The notes beneath the pieces were generated by a model that made no database searches, had not been told where the DNA came from, and saw nothing but the letters and a program-made list of their open reading frames with translations. The position numbers and the translations under genes are program-made. Shown in pieces: positions 48,439 through 59,499 of a stretch of DNA of 64,000 nucleotides; position 1 is the first letter of the stretch; each line of letters opens with the position of its first letter. This DNA is from Straminergon stramineum (Eukaryota; Streptophyta; Bryopsida; Hypnales; Calliergonaceae): contig OY987266.1 of the NCBI GenBank assembly GCA_963920665.1, positions 11,351,001 through 11,415,000 on the forward strand. The letters are read 5' to 3'.

Positions 48439-51400
48439 ATGAATTTCAATTCTAACGTGACCATTGTAATGTCTTGTAGCAGAGGAGTAACAACCAAAAT
48501 CTGTCTCATACAGAAGATGATACCGACCAGACTGCCTTTGAGCAATACTCACAGGCAACAACTACGAGATGACCGGTTGTGGAGTAGGGAATTGGAGAGG
48601 GCTACATTGTACCATGTCAAGAGACTACATTGCCCGTGCACCAAATGCCGGGGGCGCAGGAGATTACTCATACGTAACGTAAGAGACCACCTAATCCGCA
48701 ATGGTAGAGATCCGGGTTCTCGAATTTGGAGAGGTCCTGGCCCCAGAGACTCCTCCGACGAGGAGTAGGAGCAGCAATTCTGGAGACCAGTTGAAGAGCC
48801 TGCGGTCCACCTGGATGCCAATGTTGATACTCGTGGCATGATAGACCAAGCGATAGGGGAAGTGGAAGGCACTGAAAGTTCTATAGAGCAAGTTCACCAT
48901 GAAGTTAGCGATGCTTTTGCCACTGCAAACTCCATCCATGAAGACTGTAGAGAAGGGGGCACGGAGGACAATGCAGAGGTTGAAGAATGTAGGGATGATC
49001 TGCCCACTGCTGAAAGTACCTCAGATGGAGAAGGTGAGGACGGCAACTTCGATGCCCGAGTATTGGAAGACTCCATGGAGAGTCTGTACGTTGACTCTAG
49101 GTCTAGCAAACTTGCAGCAACAGTCTTGCTTATGAACCTTTGTACAGTGCACGGGGTGAGCAATCATTGTGCAAATGAGCTTTTCAGCATTTTGCATGTC
49201 CATCTTCTTCCAAAGGGAAATACATTGCCTAAAACGTACCATGCGGCAAAGACATTGATAGCAAAACTAGGCCTCACATACAAGACCATCCATGCGTGTG
49301 AGAAAGGATGTGTGCTATTTCGTGGCGAACATGAAAATGCCTTGAGGTGCCCTAAGTGCAATGGTCGCAGATATAGAGATGAAGATCGACGGGCCTTCCC
49401 AATGAAAGTTCTCCGTCACTTCCCCATTATTCCACGTCTACAAAAGATGTTCAGGAGTCCTAGTATCTCGAAGTTGATGGTATGGCATGCTGAAAATCGA
49501 AGCAACCGAGAAGGAGGGGATGGCCTTGTGCGTCATCCTTGTGACTCAAAGGCTTGGCAACACTTCCACGACAATGTGGATTCTACGTTTGGAAGCGATG
49601 CACAGAACACTCACTTTGCCTTGGTCGCTGATGGGGTGAATCCTTTCAAGCAAAACCGATCATCATGGTCCACGTGGCCAGTGTTACTACTGAATTATAA
49701 TCTTCCCCCATGGTTGACGACGAAGAAGTTTTTTGTGTTGTTGGCATTGTTGATTCCCGGGAGGGAATCCATTACAGCTAATGTATTTGATGTATATTTG
49801 GAGCCACTTGTCGAAGAGTTGCTAGAGTTATGGGGAGGGGTTCATGCACATGACATCACGAAGGAACTTGGGTGTAGGTCATTCATGCTGCGAGGTATGC
49901 TCTTGTGGACTATTCATGACTTTCCGGGCTATGGCATGGTAGGAGGATTTGCCCATCAAGGATACGCAGCTTGTCCTCCGTGTAGAGAAGACTTAGGTGC
50001 CGAGCATTCTATAGAGTTGGGGAAGCAAACATACGGCGGGACTCGTCGGTGGTTGCCTGAAGATCATTCCTATCGTTCAGAAGAAATGAAGGACCACTTC
50101 AACGGCAGCATTGAAAGTCGCCCTAAACCACGGGAAGTTACAGTAGAAGAGCAAGTACAGCACGCGATGGATTATCAGGCATGGAGAGCAGCTGGACATA
50201 GAGAGGGTGCTATAGGGGACCCATCAAGAATACACGGTGTGAAGCGACTGAGCATTCTATACAGATTGCCTTATTGGAAGGTCAGCAGTGTTGGTTTTTT
50301 CTCCCAACCCTCAGCGTGACTTATAGGGGACTTGCAAAGGACTTGGATGAGTGTCAGAAGTGGCGAGGTAGTGATTTCGGAGTAGTTAACAGGCAGAAGT
50401 CATGTTGTGTGACTAATGTATGACAGATTGTCACTTCTGTTTCTATGGAGACACGGAAATGCAACTCAATAGGAGGCACCTCTATCTTTCTTATTTACCC
50501 TGTCTTCATGTTAAAATAGTTTCATGTATCTATTGCTAAAGGCATAGGGTATATATTGAGTGCATACTAGATGTGTACTTCCACCTTTGTAAATGAGGTT
50601 GTCCAGGAACTCACCTCCAAGTCGTATGTCATATTGTGCAGTATCTTCTAATCCGGTATACATTGGATGTCATGCACTGCGAAATGAACTTGGCGAAGAA
50701 TTTTTTGAAGACCATAATAGGAAAGAAAGACACTGTGAAGGTCCGAAGAGATTTGCAGAGGCAGAATATCAGAAAACACCTCTGGCTAACCCCCAACCCA
50801 TGTAAGGTAGGGAAAATGGTGAAACCTCGAGCAGCGTACGTGCTATCCGAAGATGAATTTGAGAAGTTTGCAAGGTGCCTTGAGTCCTTGAAAACACCAA
50901 GTGGCTTCTCTTCAGACCTAGGCAAGTGCATTCGAAAGAAGAATTTTGGGGGCCTCAAGTCCCACGATTACCACGTACTAATGCAACAACTGTTGCCACT
51001 AGCACTTCGAGGTTTGATGCAGCTTGGGCCCCGTATGGCAATCATGAGAATGTGCAAGGTCTTTAGGTGCCTATGCACCAAGGTGTACAATCCAACAGAC
51101 TTTGCATCATTGGAAGTTGATGTGGCAGAAAGCATGGCGTTGTTGGAGATTGAGTTTCCACCATCCTTTTTTGATATAATGACACATCTCCCCTACCATC
51201 TTGTGAAGGAGCTAGACTTGTGTGGACCAGTTAGTGCACGGTGGATGTATCCTGTTGAACGGTACATGAAAGTCTTGAAGACCCATGTTCGGAATTTGGC
51301 ATGTCCCGAAGCGTGTATGGCGGAGGGGTATTTGAAAGATGAATGCATTGGCTTCATAACCGAGTACCTCCACAGATTTGAGGCCACACAGAGACGAGTA

Positions 51401-52613
51401 TGGGATGAAGACGAAGAGTATGGTGACGCCGAGGAGGTGCTACAGGGTCTAGGGAAACTATACATGATGAGCTCAGAGCTACGAGACATTGCACACCAAT
51501 ACGTCCTTTCGAATGTATCGGTTATGCAAGATTTGTATGTGTAAGTACTTGCGCTATCCTCTGTCTTTCATGTTTCTACGAAGCAATATGTCTAAAGTCC
51601 TTCCTCTAAACTAGTACAGAACTATCTGTTCTCATGAACCTCACAAGCGCACTGTCCAGTTGTGTTTGAGACGTGTCAAAGTCATTTCTGCGTCACATGT
51701 ACGATGCTCTATCTAGTCATGCGACTCCCCGGAAACTAATGGAAGTCACGTCAAAGTCATAGAAGTATGTCTTGTAAAGCAATGGTAATTGAAGCGTGAG
51801 GCAATGGCCGGCATGTTTCAAGTGCCATCTTGCATCGGATTGCAGAGTATGTGTTCATCATTCATAGGTGTATGTTTTTCCAGGAAGTGGCAGTCTGAAA
51901 AAAGTGACAATCCATCCACTCCGGCACTGGCACAATGGATTCAAGCTGTTGTGGAAGAGTCTGAGCTAAATTTGAGGAACTCTGAGGACATGGAACGCTT
52001 CTTGTTGAGCAAGAAGCCATCGCAGAGAGCAACTCGATATACATGCATAACGGCATTTGGTAACCACTTCCGAGTGGAGGATGAGACATCTGCGTGATTG
52101 GTGAGCTACAATAGTGGTGTAGCTTCTATATTTGAAATGCACTCAAGGAATGAGGAAGACTTGTCAGTTCCCTATGTCAGTGTCTTGAAGGACATTTTGC
52201 TCTTGGACTATGGAGCATTGCAAACACAAATCATTCTCTTGCGATGTGAGTGGGTAAAACCCTACGACAATCGAGGGAACCCTACATATATACGAGATGA
52301 CGCCGGTTTCCTTGTGGTGAACTACCGCCAGAAACTCCCTCGCTTGGCTGAGCCTTTCATTTTCCCTAGCCAAGCCACACAAGTTTTCTTCTCTGATGTT
52401 GTCGAGAAACCCGGATGGAAAGTAGTTTTACGGAAAGAAGCCTGAGCAAAGCGGGAAGTTGTGGACACAACGGACGCCTTCATCAGCACAACAATGGAGA
52501 GTGTTGGGCTTACAGCTCCCCGACACGTTGCCATTCCAATGGAGGCACCTAATCTAGTGGGTGCCATTGAGTTGTCTACAGAAGACAACTTACTGGCACA
52601 AGAAGCATACTAG
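48439..52613 (+). pseudogene. CACTA transposase, tnp2 type (Transposase_21)
   Basis: Exons 48439-50280, 50642-51540 and 51884-52613, joined by GT-AG introns (donors GTCAGC and GTAAGT, acceptors TGCAG and TTCCAG) in correct phase. In order: a transposase-associated domain (LHCPCTKCRGRR, VRDHLIRNG), a zinc-type region (CEKGCVLFRGEHENALRCPK), the tnp2 transposase core (FALVADGVNPF, WPVLLLNYNLPPW, LIPGR, IHDFPGYGMVGG, LPYWK then YTLDVMHCEMNLAKNF), a DUF4218-type part (LPLALRG, HLPYHLVKELDLCGPV, WMYPVERYMK, CPEACMAEGYL) and a DUF4216-type part (VPYVSVLKDILLLDYG, FIFPSQATQVFF). The first exon's beginning is uncertain. In-frame stops TAG 48766, TGA 52095 and TGA 52443 break it. Everything else is open, so inactivation seems recent. 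Confidence 0.88.
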
Positions 52614-53970
52614 TGTCACTTCTTGCATAGAACATGTTTGTTTGAAGTTTGCTTACATGGTGGCACCAAGTTCACAGTCTATTGCCATTTTTCTACATAC
52701 ACATTGAATGTGTCACGCACATCCAATGACAATATGAACAGATTGCTAAATATTTTCCAGCACGTGGTATTCCAATTGCGTTGTGATCCAGGGTCTCAGT
52801 ACTATAAGTCATTTCTAGAGTACCCTTTGCAGTTCTCAACAGTCATTCTGTAGTGACAATGAAGATGCACCACAGTCATCCAAGTTAGGAAAAACCATAG
52901 TCACTTCTCTTGGTGTAGATATAGTGCAAGCTTTGTTTTGAGCATACCATAAGGAGAGTCATGCAGCCATGTATACATTTGAGTTCTCACTTTCATAAAG
53001 AATTCATGAAATATAAGCCCTCGTCTGAACCACAACCAAACATCATTGTTTAGCTCGTGTAGTAAGTTTGTTCATTTCTTGGAAGACGAGAAGAGGTTAT
53101 GAACATGTATATTTCTGTAGAATTGAATGAGTCTTGACCAAATCTTTGAATACAGAATTCAAAGTCCTGTCTGTGGGATCTATCTATGAATTCGTGGACT
53201 TAATTACTACCTCAAACCTTCTGAGCAAGAAATCCATGCCAGCAACTCATGTCTAGATAGTGTAGAGCAGGGTGCCTTAGAGCATCCATTGACCAGTAAT
53301 ATGAGAGGGACTATGACCCTCCCATCTCTGCCAGAAAACCAAGTCTTAGCCAGAAGATTTCAGAAGATCCAATTGCACTTAGGTGTGAGCCGCTTCAATC
53401 ACTAAACCATGATCTACCTTATGCATTCTAACTCCGTCTTGCATGCGAGTTCATGTACTGGACTTCCTTCTCATGACTACAAGTGTATTCCATTAAGGAG
53501 AAGACACTAGACAGAAGCAGGTCCCAGAAGTGCATTGTTTTTAGTCACGCGAAATTTAACGGTACGTACTACGAACAGGTGAGTAATCCTAGAGTCATTT
53601 CTTAGTCTCTATACAGTAAACCATAGTTACCATATATGACAGTGGATCCACTACATATCAACTGAGAGTCCATGTCGGAATTTTAAACTGCCACCTCAGA
53701 ATGTCTACGACGCTGTCCATGGAAACTAGCGGATGAAACTTTTCTTTCATCCACTGCTCATCTTCAAGTCACGATCGAGACTCTAAAATGACTTGAACGC
53801 TGGAGAAAAAGTAGAGCTGGTGCAATTAGAGAGCTTTACTCATTCTTTAGTCATTGTGGTCAAGAAGTCATTCCTTCGCAGTCACATATTTGCCCATTTT
53901 CTTGTAGTGTGAGTAGTAGTTCTTAGGTAGCTCTTTCACTTTCCATTTGTGTGTGTGTGCTTTAGGTTCC

Positions 53971-54688
53971 ATATGTGGGTGATTGCAAGAAATACTTGTC
54001 CTATTTTTTTGTCTTCTTGCCCACAGATGGGTGGTTTTTTACTCATAACTTTTGCATCGTTTGTTTGTCCTGAAATTTGGAATGAAGGTACATATAGTAG
54101 TTGTAGACATTGAGTAATTTTTTCAAATTTTAGAAAATCAATTTACTATTTTTAAACTGCCCTCATTGGATGTCTATTTTGGCCATTTCGAGGGATTTTA
54201 GTATTATTTTCGATCCAAAAATGTGAATTGGAAGCCACAAATTGGACATGATGGAGGTGTACTACGTTTTCAAGGACTGATGAAGAGTTTTTGTGACAGT
54301 TGCACACATGGGGTCAAAGTGACCTTCCTTTGCGCAAAGGCTACGAAGAGGGAAAAAATTTCCTACATGAATTTTTTGGTGCATTGTGGGAACAATCTTC
54401 TCTAGCAAATGAATCTTTTATGAATTTTTTTTGAATTTTTTTTGAATTATTGAAAATGGAAAGGTCCACAAACCCCTATTCTACTATTTTTTACTCCTAG
54501 TGACTTCTATAGTACTCCGTAGTAGTCTATAGTACTTCATAGCACTATATAGTATTGAATTGATGATTTAGATCTATTGGCCAACTACTAATACACAATA
54601 TTGATAGTTTTGTGTAGAATTGTCAATCCTACATCCAAAAATTGCATTTTTGAGCCCAAAATGTAAAGTGTTTCTTGCAATCACATGT
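53971..54688 (+). mobile_element. GTGATTGCAAGAA-ended element, copy 2 (718 bp)
   Basis: Left end GTGGGTGATTGCAAGAAATA and reverse-complemented right end CATGTGATTGCAAGAAACA, flanked by TAGGTTCC (53963-53970) and TAGGTTCT (54689-54696). The 7-8-bp duplication suggests a hAT-type MITE. It interrupts the hAT transposase remnant just right of the CACTA element. A 60-codon frame at 54223-54405 recurs in reverse at 22185-22442 but shows no transposase motif. Confidence 0.65.
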
Positions 54689-55161
54689 AGGTTCTACTGT
54701 TGAGTTCCATGTTGGTTTATGTTTGTAATTCAATGTTGAGGTGATACACTTGGGTAAAGGAAATGTTTCCTGTTGTTGTTGTCTGCTAATTGTGGCAGGT
54801 CCATCAAAGACTTGGAGGAAGTAGGACTGTATTTTTATTAAAAATTGGTTCTTCCTTTTCCATTTTTTTTTATCTTCAATATTTACTTATTTGAGTATTA
54901 AGTGAATGCTCAGGTGCTTGGGTGATGACTAAATTGCTAGTATCAATTTTATGCTTAATTGATAATTGAAGGCTTGTCTACTGGTATGTATAATTGACAA
55001 TACAAATCTTCTATGTTTTTTTTAAAACTTGTCAATCATGCTTGTATGCTTCATTGATAACTTTAAGTTTAGATGGAGGTTGTTTAGGTCTCATCTATAT
55101 GATCTAATGCTTGTATGCTTGAACTTGTACAAAAATTGCCTCATGTCTTAGTAATGAACTA

Positions 55162-55233
55162 GACTGTAGGTTCCCCCAACTAGAACTTTTCAATGCATTT
55201 AGGATTATCTATCCCTAGTATTGGTAGCAAGTA
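55162..55233 (+). pseudogene. hAT transposase, middle fragment
   Basis: DCRFPQLELFNAFRIIYP, then a TAG and YW, match the hAT block usually written LDLRFPQxxIMDALGIVYPQYW, which follows the EEFN block that ends at 39507. This places the CACTA and the 718-bp element inside one hAT coding region. It is cut at 55233 by the Tc1-type insertion. Confidence 0.75.
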
Positions 55234-56866
55234 CATTGACTCACAAAAGTACTTGGCCACTACTTGTGAATCCATTTGGCATGCAATTGTAGAGAGAGGT
55301 TAATGAAGCCGCCTCCTAAATTAATTAGGGTTAATCAACATCATTTAATACATTATTAGGTGGCTTCCTTTGGGTAATCCAAGTGGTACATTTTGTGGGA
55401 GTGGTTCAAATAATCTCAAGGGTGGCTAACTACATATGTTGACAATAGTGACTTCTTCTTCCACTTTTGTTTCCATTGAGTGTATAGATCTTTGAGAGCT
55501 TCCAATAGTCTTAAGTTGAGATTCTTCACATTTCTAGCGGTCACAATGAAGAAAACAAGTTTTCATGAGAATTCCCAAGTCATAGCATTGAGTAAGTAAG
55601 GACTTTCACAACGTTTCATAGCTAGCCATCTTCACATTCCTCGTAGCACAGTTGGCCACATTCTAGTTTAGTTCAGAGAAAATGGGGAGGTCTCTGATCG
55701 TCCAAGATCTCGGAGACCACGTCTTTTGAGCATTTGGGATGAGAGGCTTGCTGTGAGGACTCTCAATTAGCCAAAATCAGGATTGTGGCAGCTGTAGGTC
55801 GCAGTTTGAGAGCTCAAGGTCTTTATTTGTCTAATGAGACTGTCCGTAGAAGTTTTCGGAGGCAAGGGCTTGGTGCTAGAGTGAAGAGGAAGAAACCATT
55901 GTTGACAAAGAGGCATAGGCAAAAGCGTTTATAGTGGGCGAAGGTTTCACAGGACTGTAATGTAGAAAAGTGGAGTCATGTCATTTGGTCAGATGAGTCC
56001 AAGTTCAATGTTTTTGGTTTAGATGGCCGTCAATGGTGTTGGAGAAATCCTACAAAGCCTCTTCGTGATTATGATGTGCAACATACAGTTAAACATGGTG
56101 GAGGTAGCATCATGGTATGGAGATGCATGAGTTGGGCAGGTGTAGGAAACCTTCACCACATTGATGGCATTATGAATTCGCAAGTTTATCTTGACATTTT
56201 ACATTCACAATTGTTGGGTACTATTGAGAGACAAGGTCTTGATGAGGCAGAAGTGATTTTTTAGCATGATAACGACTCGAAGCATACATCTGGTCTTATA
56301 CAATGATGGCTAGTTCAACAGGATTTCTTTGCGATGGAGTGGCCACCACAATCTCCCGACCTAAATCCTATCGAACACTTGTGAAATGAAATAGATAGAC
56401 GTTTATGATTGTTTGGTGATTCACCCCAAAGTAGAGATGACTTGTGGGAGAAGATCGAGGTTGTTTGGCAAAACATTGAAGTAGAATTTGTGCAGAAGCT
56501 AATCCACACAATGCCAACAAGGGTGGTTGATCTTCTTGCAGCTAAGGGTGGATACACACATTGGTAGACATGTAGTTGTTGTACATATGTAGCATTTTCT
56601 ACTTACTAGCTTTTCATTTTGAGTTTTCTTTGTGTTATCATGACTTCCTACTTAATCAACATAAGTTCTTGGCCATGCTTTTTGCATACTTCTTTCAATT
56701 TCTTTTTACCATTTTGATGTTTTTTTCACAAATTTTTGATAACATGTTCTTGACAACTTGTATGGTATCTATGACAAAATCTTGCTTATTATTTCTCACT
56801 AGTCTAAAAGCTTTTGTCCAATTTTCACGATCACAGGTAGCGGCCAAGTACTTTTGTGAGTCAGTG
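55234..56866 (+). mobile_element. Tc1-type transposon (1633 bp, TA duplication)
   Basis: Left end CATTGACTCACAAAAGTACT and right end, reverse-complemented, CACTGACTCACAAAAGTACT, continuing TTGGCCRCTACYTGTG: about 35 bp with three or four mismatches. TA is present on both sides (55232-55233 and 56867-56868). The 1.6-kb length and TA duplication are standard for Tc1/mariner. It encodes a decayed DD34E transposase and lies inside the hAT remnant. Confidence 0.93.
55590..56567 (+). pseudogene. Tc1-like DD34E transposase, decayed
   Basis: Helix-turn-helix part: HLHIPRSTVGHIL, VSDRPRSRRPR. After a frameshift near 55770: LRAQGLYLSNETVRR, GLGARVKRKKP. Catalytic part: first Asp in WSDESKFNVFG, GGGSIMVWRCMSW, second Asp in HDNDSKHTS, and Glu in WPPQSPDLNPIEHL, with 34 residues between the second Asp and the Glu. 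It ends LLAAKGGYTHW before TAG 56565. All catalytic positions survive, but at least five in-frame stops (TAG or TGA) and one frameshift inactivate it. Plant mariner elements usually read DD39D, so DD34E is unusual for a plant. Confidence 0.9.
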
Positions 56867-56868
56867 TA

Positions 56869-57370
56869 AGTTCTGATTAAAGTTTTGGACATCGCTTGGC
56901 AGTTCTCAAGAATTTCTTTGCAAAAGCAAGGGCTATCAACAAAAGATAGCCTTTGTGAGCTAGTGGGAAGCCATACACTATGTAACTATGTTGGAGATGT
57001 TATCAACATTGAATTTGAAAAACCAACAGGGCTTATTCAAGGTGACAATGAAGGCAAATGTTGGAGCAACATGTGGTCCACTGTTTCACTTGAATCCCAT
57101 CATAAAATTGTGGCAAAACCTTCCTCAATCATGACATTTGAGTAAGCTAATCTCAAAATATTTTGAGCTTGTTGAGATAGGCTATTGTTTGGTTCTTGGT
57201 TCAATGGAAGATGAGAGGTGTTTTTCTACTCTGAAGTTCCTTAAATCTTATCAAAAAAATAGGTTAGGGAAGCATTTTCCCCTTGTTGTACGTATATTTG
57301 GTTAGAAGTACTTTTTACTCAAGAATTTCCCTTATGAGGAAGCCATTGAATCTTAGAAAAGTATTGTAAC
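56869..57370 (+). pseudogene. hAT transposase, C-terminal part
   Basis: The plus strand continues the hAT protein: QQGLFKVTMKANVGA, HLNPIIKLWQNL, then the dimerisation block LGSMEDERCFSTLKFLKS, QKNRLGKHFPLVVRIFG and KNFPYEEAIES. Stops (TAG/TGA) interrupt it. It begins right after the Tc1 insertion, completing the nested hAT that starts at 37895. Confidence 0.85.
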
Positions 57371-58104
57371 GATCAGCCAGCAAGGGGATGTCTAATATAG
57401 AGTTTTAGGAGCAGTATCCTCACCATCCAAAAAAAATTCTTTAGATTTCATGAAGTTAAGTGTGCCTTGCAACTCAAGTTTACCTTAACTACTATCTTAC
57501 TATTGCGACTAAGTGTGATATTGCTAGTGCATCTAGGTGTGGCATTGGTGGGTTGGACCTATTGCAACAACTAAATATTCAAGGTTATATACTTGTTTTG
57601 GACTTTTTTTCTTAACCCTAACGTGTCTTGTTTGTCTTGTGATGTATGCAAAATATGAACACTACAATTGGGTAGTCTAGAAGGGTTCAACTCCCTTGTT
57701 CATGCTTTTTTTGTGATATCAGATTTACATTCTCTATAGAGCAACATGTAAAAATTCAATTGAAATACAATTTGCACTTTTGTTTTGACTTGAAAAAAAA
57801 TTGCCATTTAATAGCATATTCATTTTGCACTTAGCAATTTGGCCACACCAAATGAGATAAAGTAGCTATTTGTCTTGCATTGAATTTTTCTATACATGTG
57901 TGGCAAGTTTTACTCTACCACACTAAAAAATTTAGGCAAAATTCCACATTTTAAGTTGCAATTTTTCCCCTCTTCTACCACTAGAATTAGGTGTCACAAA
58001 AATAAATCTCTAACACAACATGACAACATAGGTTTAGCTTCCTAACAAATTTCATAAAATAGGTTCTAGAAATGTTGATGGTAATTAAATTTGACCCATG
58101 AAAT
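57371..58104. other. AT-rich DNA past the hAT remnant
   Basis: No gene or clear repeat found. The hAT right end (terminal repeat and 8-bp duplication) should lie here but I could not place it. Confidence 0.3.
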
Positions 58105-59256
58105 TTTTTTGTTCGATGGATGACAAAGAATCTTCCTATATATGACAAAAGTGCAATTGTTCATTCTTGAAATTTTGTGCAAAAAGGAAAGATCTTGTGT
58201 AGTAGTTTGACCTCAAATGAGTATTTTTGGGGTTTTTAACCCCTAAAGGACCAAATGGTGTTTTTTGGCAACCTAGTAATTTGGGGCAGCTCACTACAAA
58301 TGGAATTTTTAATTTTTTTCTTTGAAATTTTCACACAACATGTGCTCGAGGAGTAGCTTTAAGGCCCAAAAAATTTCATAACTTTTGAATACATGGTTAA
58401 AAAGTTATTGTATGATATGTAGTTTTCATTGCTCGGCAAGCAACCTAGGCAACAAAAAAAACTTCTTTAAAAATCACTTTTTTTTAAAATAAAAATTTGA
58501 AATTGATTTTCTAGATTTATATATATGTACAAAGCTTTGAATCCTTCCATTTTTATTTATGAGATGAAAGTTATGAAGAGTTTTAGTTGTGGGTAGTTTG
58601 TAGGTAGTAATGAAATCTCTACTCTAAAATAAACTTTACAGACCTTTATTTCACTCAATTTTCTATATTTTTGGAAAAAAATAAAAACATGAGGTGTATA
58701 TTTTTTATTACAACATTACAACCATTGGGATTTGAATTTTTCAATTCCATAAATAAATTGTTAACAATTTAGTATTTTGAATCATTTTCTACTTCTTTCT
58801 ACTTACTAATTTTTTCCTATATGTTGTACGATTCCAAATGATCTAAACTTTTTCAAGCATGTATCCAACATGACTTGAAGAATGAATCCAGAGAGTTACA
58901 ACCATTTTGGACATTTTTTCATAATGATTTGACCTTGTGAAGTGCAGCTGCCCAGGGTTTTGCAGGGTCAAAAAAGGCTTTTTGTCACTTCAAATGCTCA
59001 TTTCTTGCAATCCAGACGGTGGAAATTTCTGAAATTTTTTACACGTCTTCCCAAACCAGTATACTACAAGATCCTACGGTTACATTTGTCCAAAAATTCA
59101 TTTATTCTAAAATTTGGTACTTGTACTAGAAATGGCAGTTTTTGAGTGTTTTTGGTGAAAACATAGTCAAATACATTTAGGGGTTAAAGTAAATAATGTC
59201 ACATGGTTTCAAAAGGGATGATTTCCACAATCACCAATCCATGCTTTAAGGGTTAA
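58105..59256 (-). repeat. TTAA-bounded repeat, copy C, split by an insertion
   Basis: 58105-58239 and 59184-59256 are two halves of the repeat seen at 286 and 29021, here in reverse orientation, with landmarks GAATGAACAATTG (reverse strand), TTTGACCTCAAATGA and AAATAATGTCACATGGTTTC. They end at AAGGGTTAA (59250-59256). Between them is a 944-bp element with a TTAA on each side. Confidence 0.75.
58240..59183. mobile_element. TTAA-flanked element, copy c (944 bp), inserted in repeat C
   Basis: It starts CCCCTAAAGGACC after TTAA (58236-58239) and ends CATTTAGGGG before TTAA (59184-59187). The copies of the host repeat at 286 and 29021 have one TTAA at this point, so the insertion duplicated TTAA, as piggyBac elements do. 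The 3' third aligns with copies a and b; the 5' part is longer and different. A 67-codon frame (58942-59145) has no domain. Confidence 0.8.
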
Positions 59257-59495
59257 GGTGGGCACCCCCAAAAATGCCACTAATTGTTAATATGCCCAAT
59301 TAATATTATTAGATTGTTCAAATTTTTATATTTTCTTATTGGCAAGTGAAAGGAATTTCTAATGCACCAAAGAATGTGACATTTGGATTCTATATGCAAA
59401 AGTTATAAAGGAACAAAGTTTGGTTCTAAAAGCATTTCTTCTACATAGGTACATAATTGATTTTGGAGATGTACACAGAGTGAAGATGGTTGTTT
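59257..59495 (+). repeat. Dispersed repeat family 3, copy 2
   Basis: Diverged direct copy of 20733-21035 (shared CAAAGAATG, GACATTTGGAT, AAAAGTTATAAAGG and TTGATTTTGGAGATGT). It abuts the TTAA end of repeat C. Confidence 0.65.
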
Positions 59496-59499
59496 AGGG

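Larger units (their letters stand above)
39519..53909 (+). mobile_element. CACTA (En/Spm) transposon, 14.4 kb, TSD TGA
   Basis: It begins CACTACAAAAAAAAG and ends CTTGTAGTG, the reverse of CACTACAAG, with the 3-bp duplication TGA at 39516-39518 and 53910-53912. Both ends carry clustered GACTT/AAGTCA and AGTCATTNTGGTCA motifs. Inside are two divergent genes: a tnp2-type transposase on the plus strand (48439-52613) and a minus-strand multi-domain gene (46201 back to 40579). Both have premature stops, so this copy is probably inactive, although the intact ends could be mobilised by a relative. It sits inside a hAT transposase remnant. Confidence 0.93.
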
